Shown piece by piece: positions 26,358-34,325 of a stretch of 34,556 nt of DNA. Both the position numbers and the translations under genes were made by a program. Within the stretch, counting starts at the first letter, position 1; each line of letters opens with the position of its first letter. Origin of the DNA: Granulicella sp. (GTDB taxonomy: Bacteria > Acidobacteriota > Terriglobia > Terriglobales > Acidobacteriaceae); NCBI GenBank assembly GCA_025359825.1, contig JANYER010000210.1, positions 1 through 34,556 of the forward strand. The letters run 5' to 3'. Below the pieces are notes generated by a model. That model did not search any database. It had not been told where the DNA came from and worked only from the letters and a program-made list of their open reading frames with translations.

Positions 26358-27701
26358 CTACAGCTCCATCGCCAGCAGGCGCCGAATACTCTCCTGCATT
26401 GACACCCGTTCCAGGCTGTCCTGCTTCATGTAGTTCTTCAGCATCGGCAGCGCCACAATCGCCTTGTCCAACTCCGGGTCCGTCCCGGCTTTATACGCCC
26501 CAATGCGAATCAGGTCCTCCGAGCGCGACTGCACCGCCAGAAGTCCTCGCACCAGCGAGACCCGTTTGCGGTGCTCCATCGAAGTCACCGCCGGCATCAA
26601 CCGGCTCAAGGAATCCAGTACATCCACTGGAGGAAACTGTCCCGCAGACGCCAGCGCCCGCGACAGCACAATGTGCCCATCCAGCAACGAACGCACCGAG
26701 TCCACGATCGGGTCCTGTTGATCGTCCCCCTCCATCAGCACGGTATAGAAAGCCGTAATACTCCCCTGCTTGAAGTTTCCCGCGCGCTCCACCAGCTTCG
26801 CCAGCCGAGAAAAGACACTCGGGGTATATCCCTTGCTGGCGGGAGGCTCCCCCGCAGCCAGCCCCACCTCACGTGCAGCCATCGCGTACCGCGTCAACGA
26901 GTCCAGCACCAGCAGCACATGCAACCCTTGCGCCGCATAGAACTCCGCCACTGCCGTCGCTGCCATTGCCGCTCGCATCCGCAGCAGTGGGCTATCATCG
27001 GAGGTCGACACCAGCACCACCGATCTCCGCCGCCCCTCCTCTCCCAGCGCATCCTCCACAAACTCCCGCACCTCGCGGCCGCGTTCTCCTACCAGCCCCA
27101 CCACCGTAATATCTGCGGCTGTACTGCGTGTCATCATCCCGATCAGCGTGCTCTTTCCCACACCCGACCCACCAAAGATTCCCACGCGCTGCCCACGTCC
27201 CACCGTCAACAGACCATCCAGAATCTTGACTCCAGTCTGCAGTGGCTCGTGGATCGGCACCCTGTCCATCGGCTTCGGCACCGGCCCATCCAGGGGCCAC
27301 ATCTGGTGCACCCGCGGAGCCGCCTCACCATCCAGCGGAGCACCCAGCGCACTCAAGATCCGGCCAGCCATTTGTGGCCCCACTGCCATCTGTGGAGTAG
27401 TCCCTAAAGCTCGCACCACATCGCCATATTGGATTCCCTGGGTCGCCGCCACCGGCATCGCCAGCACATGCCGCCCGCGGAACCCGATCACCTCGGCCCG
27501 GTGCCGTTCTCCCGCACCGTCTACAATCTCGCAACACTCTCCTACCGAACACAACGGCCCTTGCGACTCCACAGTCTGCGCATTCGCCTCCACCACACGA
27601 CCGCTCCACCGCCACGCCGGCCTCTGCGTCAACCGCGAAAAATATCCTGCCAGCACCTCGTGCTGCGATGCTGCGACTCGCTCATCATCGGCCATCCTCA
27701 C
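26358..27701 (-). CDS. fliI: flagellum-specific export ATPase FliI
   Basis: FliI is the hexameric ATPase, related to F1 beta, that unfolds and delivers export substrates. Walker A is GIFGGSGVGKSTLIG (about residues 174-188), followed by GLVGERGREVREFVE and Walker B LLVLDSLTRYAMAAREVGLA. The C terminus has the FliI landmarks EPPASKGYTPSVF and DSVRSLLDGHIVLSR. All catalytic elements look intact; 447 residues is normal. The GTG at 27701 makes a GTGA overlap with fliH; the ATG at 27695 is an alternative. Confidence 0.96.
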   Translation of the reverse strand: MRMADDERVAASQHEVLAGYFSRLTQRPAWRWSGRVVEANAQTVESQGPLCSVGECCEIVDGAGERHRAEVIGFRGRHVLAMPVAATQGIQYGDVVRALGTTPQMAVGPQMAGRILSALGAPLDGEAAPRVHQMWPLDGPVPKPMDRVPIHEPLQTGVKILDGLLTVGRGQRVGIFGGSGVGKSTLIGMMTRSTAADITVVGLVGERGREVREFVEDALGEEGRRRSVVLVSTSDDSPLLRMRAAMAATAVAEFYAAQGLHVLLVLDSLTRYAMAAREVGLAAGEPPASKGYTPSVFSRLAKLVERAGNFKQGSITAFYTVLMEGDDQQDPIVDSVRSLLDGHIVLSRALASAGQFPPVDVLDSLSRLMPAVTSMEHRKRVSLVRGLLAVQSRSEDLIRIGAYKAGTDPELDKAIVALPMLKNYMKQDSLERVSMQESIRRLLAMEL

Positions 27702-28438
27702 ATCGGCCTCTGTTGCAACAGGTCGTAGAAGCCCGTCTCAATCTCTTCCAGCTGTGCGCGCACTCCAAGCTCCACCCTGCCAACGCTCGTCTCCAGCACA
27801 CACTCCCCCACCTCTGCCCGCACATCGCCCACCAACTCCACCCCAGGAAACTCCTCTCCCACGATCAGTCGTCGCCACGCCTCCACATCCTGCACCGGCA
27901 CACGCAGCACCGTGCCACTCTCCTCGGACACCTTCCCCAACGCCACCCGCACCACACCCTGTAGCAGCATCGGGTCCAGCTTCACCTCGCGATGCAACAC
28001 TTGCGCCGCGATCGCTAACGCCAGCTTCACCACCTCGCCCTCTACTCCAGCAAAGTAGCTGTCCCGCTCCTTTTTGAACTGCGTGCAAGTCTTAAGCATC
28101 TGGCTTCGTTCCACGGCAATCCGCTCTTCACATTCTTCCGCCGTCTCCGCTCGTCCCTCCGCCCGGCCCTGCTCCAATACAGCCTCTAACTCTTTCGTCG
28201 CTTTTTGTTGTGCAGCCATCCTCTGCCGTTCATACTCGGCCAGCTGTTCCGCCTGCCATTCAGCCGACCTCTCCGCCCGCCCGCCGTCCCGTTGCAGGAC
28301 GCGCGGGAACACCTGCGGCATCTCGATCGCCTCGTACTCCAGCAGAGTTACCTCTGCTCCTTCACTCGCTCCAGCCAGCGTAGCGAGCAGCGCGGTTGGT
28401 TCTCGTCTCACACCTCCAGGCTCATACGGAAAGGTCAT
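27698..28438 (-). CDS. fliH: flagellar assembly protein FliH
   Basis: FliH binds FliI as a stator and brings it to the C ring. The 246-residue protein has a Glu/Gln/Ala-rich coiled coil in the middle (about residues 65-125: AEYERQRMAAQQKATKELEA) and a V-ATPase subunit E-like C-terminal domain (VKLALAIAAQVLHREVKLDP, DPMLLQGVVRVALGKV). The ATG at 28438 overlaps the fliG end by 17 bases and the stop overlaps the fliI GTG. Confidence 0.9.
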   Translation of the reverse strand: MTFPYEPGGVRREPTALLATLAGASEGAEVTLLEYEAIEMPQVFPRVLQRDGGRAERSAEWQAEQLAEYERQRMAAQQKATKELEAVLEQGRAEGRAETAEECEERIAVERSQMLKTCTQFKKERDSYFAGVEGEVVKLALAIAAQVLHREVKLDPMLLQGVVRVALGKVSEESGTVLRVPVQDVEAWRRLIVGEEFPGVELVGDVRAEVGECVLETSVGRVELGVRAQLEEIETGFYDLLQQRPM

Positions 28439-29510
28439 CTTCAGCCTCCAGCTTCAGCAGAATCTTCCCCTCTGCCTCCATGGTCCGGGCCAGCGTCAAC
28501 AGTGCCTGCTTGGCCCCGTTCACATCCTTGCTCCGCACCGGACCCAACGACTCCATGTCGTCCTTCATCATCTCCACCGCTCTCGAGCTCATCGCCTGAA
28601 ACAGATGAGCCTTCACATTGTCCTGTGCGCCCTTCAATGCCATCGCGAGCACTCGCTTATCCGCTGCGCCCACCAGGTCCCGGATACTCTGGATCGGTAC
28701 CGTCACCAAATCCTCAAAGGTAAACATCAGGTTCCGGATGCCAATCGCCAGCTCCGGCTCCTGCGTCTCAATCTGCTCCAGTATCCCTTTGCTCATACCC
28801 TGGTCCATGCTGTTCAAAAGATCCGCAACCGCTTTGAAGCCCGAGTAGTTGGTACGACCCGTACTGCCCGCACTCTCCATCCTCTTCTGCAGTACCAATG
28901 CCACGCTCTGCGCCATCTCCGGCGAGAACTGTCGCATCTCTGCCATCTTCCGCACTACCTCCACTCGCATTGGCTGCTTTAAATAACTCAATACAGTCGA
29001 TCCACGCTTCGACTCAAGGTTCGCCAACACCAGTGCTATGGTCTGCGGCTGCTCTGTCTCAAGATACTTGCAAAGCTGCTGCGGCTCCATGCGTTGCAAC
29101 AGCGCCAGATCACCTGTACTTCGCTCCTGAATCCGCCGTATTTGCTCCAGCAGCTGCTGTGCCTTCTCCGCTCCAAAAGCCTCGGTCAGCAGGCGCAACG
29201 CATAGTCTGTCCCGCCCCGCATCACATACTGCTGTGTCTCCAGCAGTCCATAGAACTCGGAGAGCACTTGCAGCGACTGCTCCGGCGACACCTCTCCCAG
29301 CCGTGTAATCTCATTCGTCACCCGCTGCACATCCAGCTCCGACAAGCTCTGCAATAACCCCGTCGCCAGCTCATCCCCTACCGCAACCATCAGGATCGCA
29401 GCCTTCTGCAATCCCGAAACGTCCGCCGCTACAAATCCCGTATCCGACAGCAGCAACGGTGGCCCCTGCCGCTGCATCGACACTTCTACTGCCTGCACTG
29501 CTGCACTCAT
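28422..29510 (-). CDS. fliG: flagellar motor switch protein FliG
   Basis: FliG forms the upper C ring, binds FliF at its N terminus and contacts the stators at its C terminus. The N-terminal domain starts around residue 32 (GLQKAAILMVAVGDELATGL), the middle domain has EQPQTIALVLANL, a close match to the EHPQTIAL signature, and the C-terminal torque helix region has FTFEDLVTVPIQSIRDLVGA followed by LAMALKGA. A leading extension of about 30 residues precedes the first domain. The ATG forms an ATGA overlap with fliF. Confidence 0.95.
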   Translation of the reverse strand: MSAAVQAVEVSMQRQGPPLLLSDTGFVAADVSGLQKAAILMVAVGDELATGLLQSLSELDVQRVTNEITRLGEVSPEQSLQVLSEFYGLLETQQYVMRGGTDYALRLLTEAFGAEKAQQLLEQIRRIQERSTGDLALLQRMEPQQLCKYLETEQPQTIALVLANLESKRGSTVLSYLKQPMRVEVVRKMAEMRQFSPEMAQSVALVLQKRMESAGSTGRTNYSGFKAVADLLNSMDQGMSKGILEQIETQEPELAIGIRNLMFTFEDLVTVPIQSIRDLVGAADKRVLAMALKGAQDNVKAHLFQAMSSRAVEMMKDDMESLGPVRSKDVNGAKQALLTLARTMEAEGKILLKLEAEDDLSV

Positions 29511-31258
29511 GCGCGTCGTCCTCCCTCTTCACGGCCGATCCACGTCTCCAGCAATTTAGTACTCCGCACCGGCTCCCGTCGTATATGGTCCGATACATGG
29601 TCAAAGATGCCCTGCTGTCCCGCCGGTCGATCCAGACTCCGCGCACTCCCACCTGCGACACCCTGTGTCGAGCGCATTTCCTCGTGGTGCTGCACCGTTC
29701 CGGCGCCCAATAGCACTGGCTCCTTCAGCGTTGCATTCACCTGCCTGGCCACTGGGCGCAGGACAAACAGCACCAACAGCACACCGCACATCCCTACCAT
29801 CAGCGTCCGCAACAACCCCGGCTGCGTGTGCAACACACCCTTAGCCTCCTCCATCCACTTGTCCATCCCGACGCCCTTTCCCTCCGGAACATTCGCACTA
29901 AATCCGACATTCTCCATTACGACCTGGTCTCCGCGCCGTCCATCAAATCCCACAGCAGCCTGCGCCAACTGTTCCAGGCGATGCATCTCTTCCGCACTTC
30001 GCGCCTTCCACTCCAGCTTGCCGTCTTTCCCGGTGAAAGCCCGGTCGTTCACCACCACCGCAGCCGTCACACGCCGAATCCGTCCCGGCCCCGCCTCGCT
30101 GTGGATCGTATGTTTTGTAACCGCATAGGTACCATTCTCTTGATGGATCGTCTGCCCTCCGGCCGTGCTCTGCGGATATACCGGTAGCGCCCCCTTTTGG
30201 AGCAATGGTGGAGTACCCGACGCAGCCGCTGCCTGCGACCCCGCCACAGCACCCGCCGGAGCGCCCGCAGGCGAGTTACTTGCCGTCCCCGGAACCCCCT
30301 GCGCCTTCACCGGAAGCGTCGCAACCTGATCGCTCTTCTGCATCGAGAGGGCCACCACCTGGGTCGGGTCGTAGACCTCGTCCGTCCGTTCCTCGGCCCC
30401 TTCGTCATAGCTCACGTTTACGGTAGCGCGTACATTGTCACGCCCAGCCAGAGGCTCCAGCATCGCCACCAGCTTCGACTCCATCCCCAACTCCACATCC
30501 CCTAGAACAGCATCCTTCGAGCGCGACTTCATGCTCACCCGTCCATCTGCGTCCACCAACGTCACATTGTCTGGATTCAGATTCTCCACCGACCCCGCCA
30601 CCAAACTGCGAATCGCGTCCGCCTGCTCTGTATCCATCGCCGATCGTTTCAGCTTCAACACCACGGATGCCTTGGCCAACTTTTGCTCCCCTGCAAACAG
30701 ACTCTGCTGCGGCAGCACCAGGTGTACCCGTGCCGAGCGCACCGCACTGATCGTCCCGATCGTATGTTCCAGCTCGCCCTCCAGGGCCCGCTGATAGTTC
30801 ACCCGTTCATCGAACTCGCTTCCAACCCAGTTGGGCTTGTCGAACAGCTCAAAGCCCAGCCGCCCCGTCTGCGGCATACCCTTCGCGGCGACTTCCATAC
30901 GCGCCTTGTCCAGCATCTCTGCCGGTACCTGCACCCCACCACCATCCGAAGTCATCTCGTAGGAGATTCCTGCCGCCGCCAGCTCCTGCGCCACCTGCTG
31001 CGCGTCCTTACTGTCTAATCCAGAGAACAACACACGCCAGTCCGGACGCTGCGCATACCAGCCCATTCCAGCAGTCGCCGCCACCAGGAACACCAGCGAA
31101 GCAATCAGCCAGCTCCTCTGTTTCGACGGCATCGCACCCAGCCGCTGCCGCACCGACGCGACCATCGCCAGCACCTGCTCAACTGGTCCCGATACCGATT
31201 CTGACGACGCATTCACTCGCTGCAACCCCGTCTGCCCGTTCTCTGCCATTCGCTCCAC
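29507..31258 (-). CDS. fliF: flagellar MS-ring protein FliF
   Basis: FliF forms the membrane MS ring that houses the export gate. The 583-residue protein has two membrane helices (about residues 49-69, WLIASLVFLVAATAGMGWYA, and about 468-486, GMCGVLLVLFVLRP) bracketing the periplasmic ring-building motifs (VLFSGLDSKDAQQVAQELAA, VSYDEGAEERTDEVYDP). A Gly/Ala/Ser-rich loop lies near residues 310-340. The cytosolic tail (STKLLETWIGREEGG) fits the FliG-binding segment. The GTG at 31258 is taken as start; the ATG at 31249 has a Shine-Dalgarno that is too close. Confidence 0.95.
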   Translation of the reverse strand: MERMAENGQTGLQRVNASSESVSGPVEQVLAMVASVRQRLGAMPSKQRSWLIASLVFLVAATAGMGWYAQRPDWRVLFSGLDSKDAQQVAQELAAAGISYEMTSDGGGVQVPAEMLDKARMEVAAKGMPQTGRLGFELFDKPNWVGSEFDERVNYQRALEGELEHTIGTISAVRSARVHLVLPQQSLFAGEQKLAKASVVLKLKRSAMDTEQADAIRSLVAGSVENLNPDNVTLVDADGRVSMKSRSKDAVLGDVELGMESKLVAMLEPLAGRDNVRATVNVSYDEGAEERTDEVYDPTQVVALSMQKSDQVATLPVKAQGVPGTASNSPAGAPAGAVAGSQAAAASGTPPLLQKGALPVYPQSTAGGQTIHQENGTYAVTKHTIHSEAGPGRIRRVTAAVVVNDRAFTGKDGKLEWKARSAEEMHRLEQLAQAAVGFDGRRGDQVVMENVGFSANVPEGKGVGMDKWMEEAKGVLHTQPGLLRTLMVGMCGVLLVLFVLRPVARQVNATLKEPVLLGAGTVQHHEEMRSTQGVAGGSARSLDRPAGQQGIFDHVSDHIRREPVRSTKLLETWIGREEGGRRA

Positions 31259-31306
31259 TCATCATCCAACGCAAGATTGATCGCCAATACACCAACGCAT
31301 ACAGAT

Positions 31307-31636
31307 CTAAAACTGCATATTCATCATCTGCTGATACGCCGCCACTGCCTTGTTCCTTACCTGCAACGCCAATTCAAACGCGATGTCGGCCTTCTGCGTT
31401 GCAATCATAGCGTCGTGCACCTCCACGCCCTGCCCGTTCATCACACCCGTCACGGCCTGCGAAGCCTTCTGGTCCAGCGCCGTCGTCTGCTCCACCATCG
31501 CCCGCATCATTCCGGCAAACGGCATCCCCGCGGCGGATGTAGCCGGATTCGACGCAGCGTTCGGCACCGCAGCATTCGACAAAGCCGTCGCCACAGAACT
31601 CCGTACCTGCCCCGCAACTGCTCCAACTCCCGTCAT
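31307..31636 (-). CDS. fliE: flagellar MS ring-rod junction protein FliE
   Basis: FliE links the MS ring to the proximal rod and is among the first exported proteins. The C-terminal half carries the family pattern (AMVEQTTALDQKASQAVTGV, GQGVEVHDAMIATQKADIAF, ELALQVRNKAVAAYQQMMNM). The first 40 residues are Ala/Ser-rich. At 109 residues it is typical. It lies in the canonical flgB-flgC-fliE-fliF order. Confidence 0.93.
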   Translation of the reverse strand: MTGVGAVAGQVRSSVATALSNAAVPNAASNPATSAAGMPFAGMMRAMVEQTTALDQKASQAVTGVMNGQGVEVHDAMIATQKADIAFELALQVRNKAVAAYQQMMNMQF

Positions 31637-31684
31637 CCCAATCTCCAGTTCTTCATCGATCCAGCCGTTCCTGAAACCAATCGC

Positions 31685-32206
31685 TTACTTCATCAACTCC
31701 AACGAACTCGTCAGCATATTTTTCTCCGCCTGCACCGCAGAAGCATTCATCCCATACGCCCGCGTCGCACCCATCAAGTCCACCATCTCCGTCAACGGAT
31801 TGATGTCCGGGTACGCCACAAATCCATCCGGCCCTGCATCCGGGTGCTGCGGATCATACCGCCGCAGCGGCTCGCTGTTGTCCTCAATCACGCCCGCAAC
31901 CGAGACCCCTCCAGCCACCGTCCGCGCATCGCTGAATCCACTCCCCGCAAAATTCAATCCACCCACCTGACCGGGCACCGTCTGTTCAAGGCCAGCCTGT
32001 CCCAACAGCGCCTGCTGCCCAAACATAGCCTGCTGAAAGCTCCCACCCCCATCCGCTGAAAACACCACATGGTGCCTCCGATACGGTCCACCATCAGCCG
32101 TCCGCGTCGTCTCCGCATTCGCCATATTCGAAGCCACCACCTCGGCCCGAACCCGCTCCGCCTTCAACGCCGAAGCGCTCACATCCATCACACCAAAGAG
32201 GTTCAT
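31685..32206 (-). CDS. flgC: flagellar basal-body rod protein FlgC
   Basis: FlgC is a proximal rod subunit. The N-terminal rod motif is MDVSASALKAERVRAEVVAS followed by NMANAETTRTADGGPYRRHH; the C terminus has PDINPLTEMVDLMGATRAYG and NASAVQAEKNMLTSSLEL. At 173 residues it is longer than enteric FlgC (134) because of an insertion around residues 60-95 that is rich in Gly and Gln. The ATG at 32206 is 3 bases after the flgB stop. Confidence 0.94.
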   Translation of the reverse strand: MNLFGVMDVSASALKAERVRAEVVASNMANAETTRTADGGPYRRHHVVFSADGGGSFQQAMFGQQALLGQAGLEQTVPGQVGGLNFAGSGFSDARTVAGGVSVAGVIEDNSEPLRRYDPQHPDAGPDGFVAYPDINPLTEMVDLMGATRAYGMNASAVQAEKNMLTSSLELMK

Positions 32207-32209
32207 CGT

Positions 32210-32593
32210 TTACTTAGCCTCCGCGTGGATTGCACTCATCACGCCCGCAAACTCGTGCCGCAACAACTCCACGCCCATCCGAAACTGCAACTGCGACTTC
32301 GCCAACTGCATCCCCTCACGATCCATCGAGACGTTGTTCCCATCCGGCCTCGACACCAAGCCATCCACCTCACTCACCTGCGCCTCGTCCGCACCCCCAC
32401 TCAACTGGCGAGCCATCTCCTGCTCAAAATCAAATCCCTTTGTCCGGTAGCCAGGCGTATCCACATTCGCCATGTTGCCCGCAGTCAACTTCATCTGCGT
32501 ACTCGTCAGGTCCAGATACCGTCCTAGAGCATCCGCCATCGCCGTCGTACTCGGCAGCCCACCCGTATTGATTGGTAGTCCAGTAGTCTGCAT
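32210..32593 (-). CDS. flgB: flagellar basal-body rod protein FlgB
   Basis: FlgB is the proximal rod subunit next to FliE. The family motif TSTQMKLTAGNMANVDTPGY followed by RTKGFDFEQEM is present, and the C-terminal helix QLAKSQLQFRMGVELLRHEF is typical. The frame extends to 32635, but the ATG at 32593 is preferred (127 residues), with GGAGG 7 bases upstream. It is the first structural gene of the flagellar block and follows a terminator-like hairpin. Confidence 0.94.
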   Translation of the reverse strand: MQTTGLPINTGGLPSTTAMADALGRYLDLTSTQMKLTAGNMANVDTPGYRTKGFDFEQEMARQLSGGADEAQVSEVDGLVSRPDGNNVSMDREGMQLAKSQLQFRMGVELLRHEFAGVMSAIHAEAK

Positions 32594-32633
32594 CTCTACA
32601 CCTCCGTGCAGAGACGGATGCACTCCACTGACC

Positions 32634-32661
32634 AAATAAAAGCGCCCAGCATTAGGGCGCT
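32634..32661 (-). terminator. intrinsic terminator between the sigma-54 activator gene and flgB
   Basis: AGCGCCC (32641-32647) pairs perfectly with GGGCGCT (32655-32661) around a 7-base loop, and on the minus strand is followed directly by TTTATTT (32640-32634). This is a textbook intrinsic terminator, 83 bases past the activator stop codon and only 40 bases before the flgB start. It either ends the regulatory operon or acts as an attenuator in the flgB leader. Confidence 0.75.
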
Positions 32662-32744
32662 CTCATCGACCATCCATCATCCACAGCAAAATCAATTGGA
32701 GACAACTTCAGTTACAAGTAGCACCTTCATGTGTCAGGGCTGCG

Positions 32745-34073
32745 CTAGTCCGTAACCCGCCGAAACCGTATCTCATCCTCCCCGATCTCCGGGCGGTCGC
32801 CACACAGGATCGTGCCTCGTTCCAGCACATGCATCAACTCACGAACGTTCCCTGGCCACGCATACTCCTGCAGCTTGGCCAGCGCAGCGGGAGTCAGTCG
32901 CTTTCGCGGCATCTCCTGTCCCATCTGCGCCAGAAAGTGCTCTGTCAGCGACGGTAAGTCGTCCTTCCGTATCCGCAGCGCAGGCACCTCCACCGGAAAC
33001 ACCGCCAGCCGATGAAAGAGGTCCAGCCGAAATGTCTTCTCTGCGGACCGCTGCTCCAGCGGCTGATGCGTCGCCGCAATCACCCGCACATCCACGCGCA
33101 ACGTCTCGTTATCGCCGACACGCTGTAGCTCCCCGTTCTCAAGAAAACGCAACATCTTCGCTTGCAACGACATTGGCATCTCTCCAATCTCATCCAGAAA
33201 CAAAGTGCCACCATCGGCTGCTTCAATCCGTCCCGTCCGCGATTGCACCGCTCCCGTAAACGCTCCGCGCGTATGCCCAAACAGCTCCGCTTCCAGCAGC
33301 GCCTCTGGAATCGCCGCGCAGTTCAGCACCACAAATGGCCTCGCTGCCCGCAAGCTCAGCCGGTGCAGCGCCCGCGCCACAACCTCCTTACCGGTCCCCG
33401 TCTCGCCTTCAATCAACACCGAAGTAGAACGCGGCGCCACCATCCGGATCAACCGTGCCAGCTCCATCATCCCCGCATTCGAACCCACCAGCTCCGGAAT
33501 CGAACCCGGCATCTGCATCCCGGGCATCGGTGAACTTGCGAGCAGCGCAGTTGTTCCGACTTCCAGGCTCTCAGCTTCGGCCGGCCGCTCCTTCACCATC
33601 CCCATCGGCTGCCGTACGCGCACCGGCATCTCCACAAACCCGCCGCGACCTGCCGTCCCGTGCACCGGCACACTCGCCGGGGCCGACGCCCATGCTGCCG
33701 TGTCGGTCAGCGGAGCCTCCTGCGCCTCACGCAGTGCATGAAGCAGCTCATTCCGTCGCGGACTTCGCGCACCATCGCCCTCCGCCGCACCATCCACCCG
33801 CAGCACATCGATGCCCGGATACATGCGTCGTATTTGCCCTGCAAACTCGCCCACCTCTAGGTCCGGCAGCCAGCTATCCACCAGCATCGCTTCAGGACGA
33901 GACGTCTCCAGAAACGCCATCGCCTCTGCTCCGCCACCGGCCTCCCGCACCTGCCACCGCAAACCCGTCAACGCCACCCGCAACCGCTGCCGCAACCCTG
34001 CATCCGCACTCGCCAGCACTACCGTCCGCGTCGCCGCCATCTCCATAACGCTCGTCCCAACCGCTACCGCCAT
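32745..34073 (-). CDS. sigma-54-dependent activator (NtrC/FlgR-like) lacking a DNA-binding domain
   Basis: The 442-residue protein has a receiver-like domain (about residues 15-120) and a sigma-54 AAA+ domain (about 194-425). The AAA+ part is complete: Walker A GETGTGKE (223-230), GAFTGA (270-275), Walker B TLFLDE (290-295), arginine-finger region FRLDLFHRL (347-356) and WPGNVREL (407-414). The receiver keeps a possible phospho-acceptor D66 (MLVDSWLPD) but lacks the usual N-terminal acidic pair and the conserved lysine. After EDEIRFRRVTD the protein stops; the Fis-type helix-turn-helix is absent. The ATG at 34073 has GAGG 7 bases upstream. It is 3 bases after the H-box gene. By analogy with Helicobacter FlgR, which also lacks this domain, it may activate sigma-54 flagellar promoters from solution. 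Confidence 0.9.
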   Translation of the reverse strand: MAVAVGTSVMEMAATRTVVLASADAGLRQRLRVALTGLRWQVREAGGGAEAMAFLETSRPEAMLVDSWLPDLEVGEFAGQIRRMYPGIDVLRVDGAAEGDGARSPRRNELLHALREAQEAPLTDTAAWASAPASVPVHGTAGRGGFVEMPVRVRQPMGMVKERPAEAESLEVGTTALLASSPMPGMQMPGSIPELVGSNAGMMELARLIRMVAPRSTSVLIEGETGTGKEVVARALHRLSLRAARPFVVLNCAAIPEALLEAELFGHTRGAFTGAVQSRTGRIEAADGGTLFLDEIGEMPMSLQAKMLRFLENGELQRVGDNETLRVDVRVIAATHQPLEQRSAEKTFRLDLFHRLAVFPVEVPALRIRKDDLPSLTEHFLAQMGQEMPRKRLTPAALAKLQEYAWPGNVRELMHVLERGTILCGDRPEIGEDEIRFRRVTD

Positions 34074-34076
34074 CGT

Positions 34077-34322
34077 CTAGCCTCGTTCTTCCCGGTTCGC
34101 ATCCAGCAACCGCTGTTCCATCAGGTTGCGCATCATAGCCACCGCCGCGTTCAGCCGTTTGCACTCTCGCAGACCCTCAACTACCGCGGCCTGCGTCGCC
34201 TCTTCTCCACCCTTCATCAGGCCAAGCTCCAGCTTGCACTGCAGCACCGTCAGAGGCTGGCACAGATCGTGCAGCGCCACCTCCATCCCCGCATACATCA
34301 CCTGCGAACTTGCGCTATGCAT
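34077..34322 (-). CDS. stand-alone histidine-kinase H-box (DHp-like) protein, 81 residues
   Basis: The small protein contains a HisKA-type helical hairpin: VALHDLCQPLTVLQCKLELG carries a potential phospho-acceptor H18 in an HDL-x-QPLT context close to the H-box of sensor kinases, then a turn (MKGGEEATQ) and a second helix (VVEGLRECKRLNAAVAMMRN). No ATP-binding (N, G1, F, G2) domain follows; the next gene starts 3 bases after the stop. GGGGGTG lies upstream of the ATG. It may be a phosphotransfer protein or a kinase partner acting on the flanking regulators, or a remnant. It is 3 bases after the OmpR-type regulator stop. Confidence 0.7.
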   Translation of the reverse strand: MHSASSQVMYAGMEVALHDLCQPLTVLQCKLELGLMKGGEEATQAAVVEGLRECKRLNAAVAMMRNLMEQRLLDANREERG

Positions 34323-34325
34323 CGC

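Noticed and set aside
32719-32737. Minus-strand TGACAC...GGTGCT resembling a sigma-54 promoter upstream of flgB
   Set aside because: The -24 element has an A for the second conserved G and the GC dinucleotide is one base too far away. Sigma-54 promoters tolerate little change in this spacing.
34255-34271. Plus-strand TGGCAC-N5-GTGCA, a good sigma-54 promoter match
   Set aside because: It lies inside the H-box codons of the minus-strand gene and points away from the flagellar operon, into the response-regulator gene in antisense. The match follows from the codons for LHDLCQ.
34077-34322. H-box protein as a frameshifted full-length histidine kinase
   Set aside because: Only 3 bases separate its stop from the next gene, which is in full use as a sigma-54 activator, so there is no room for an ATP-binding domain.
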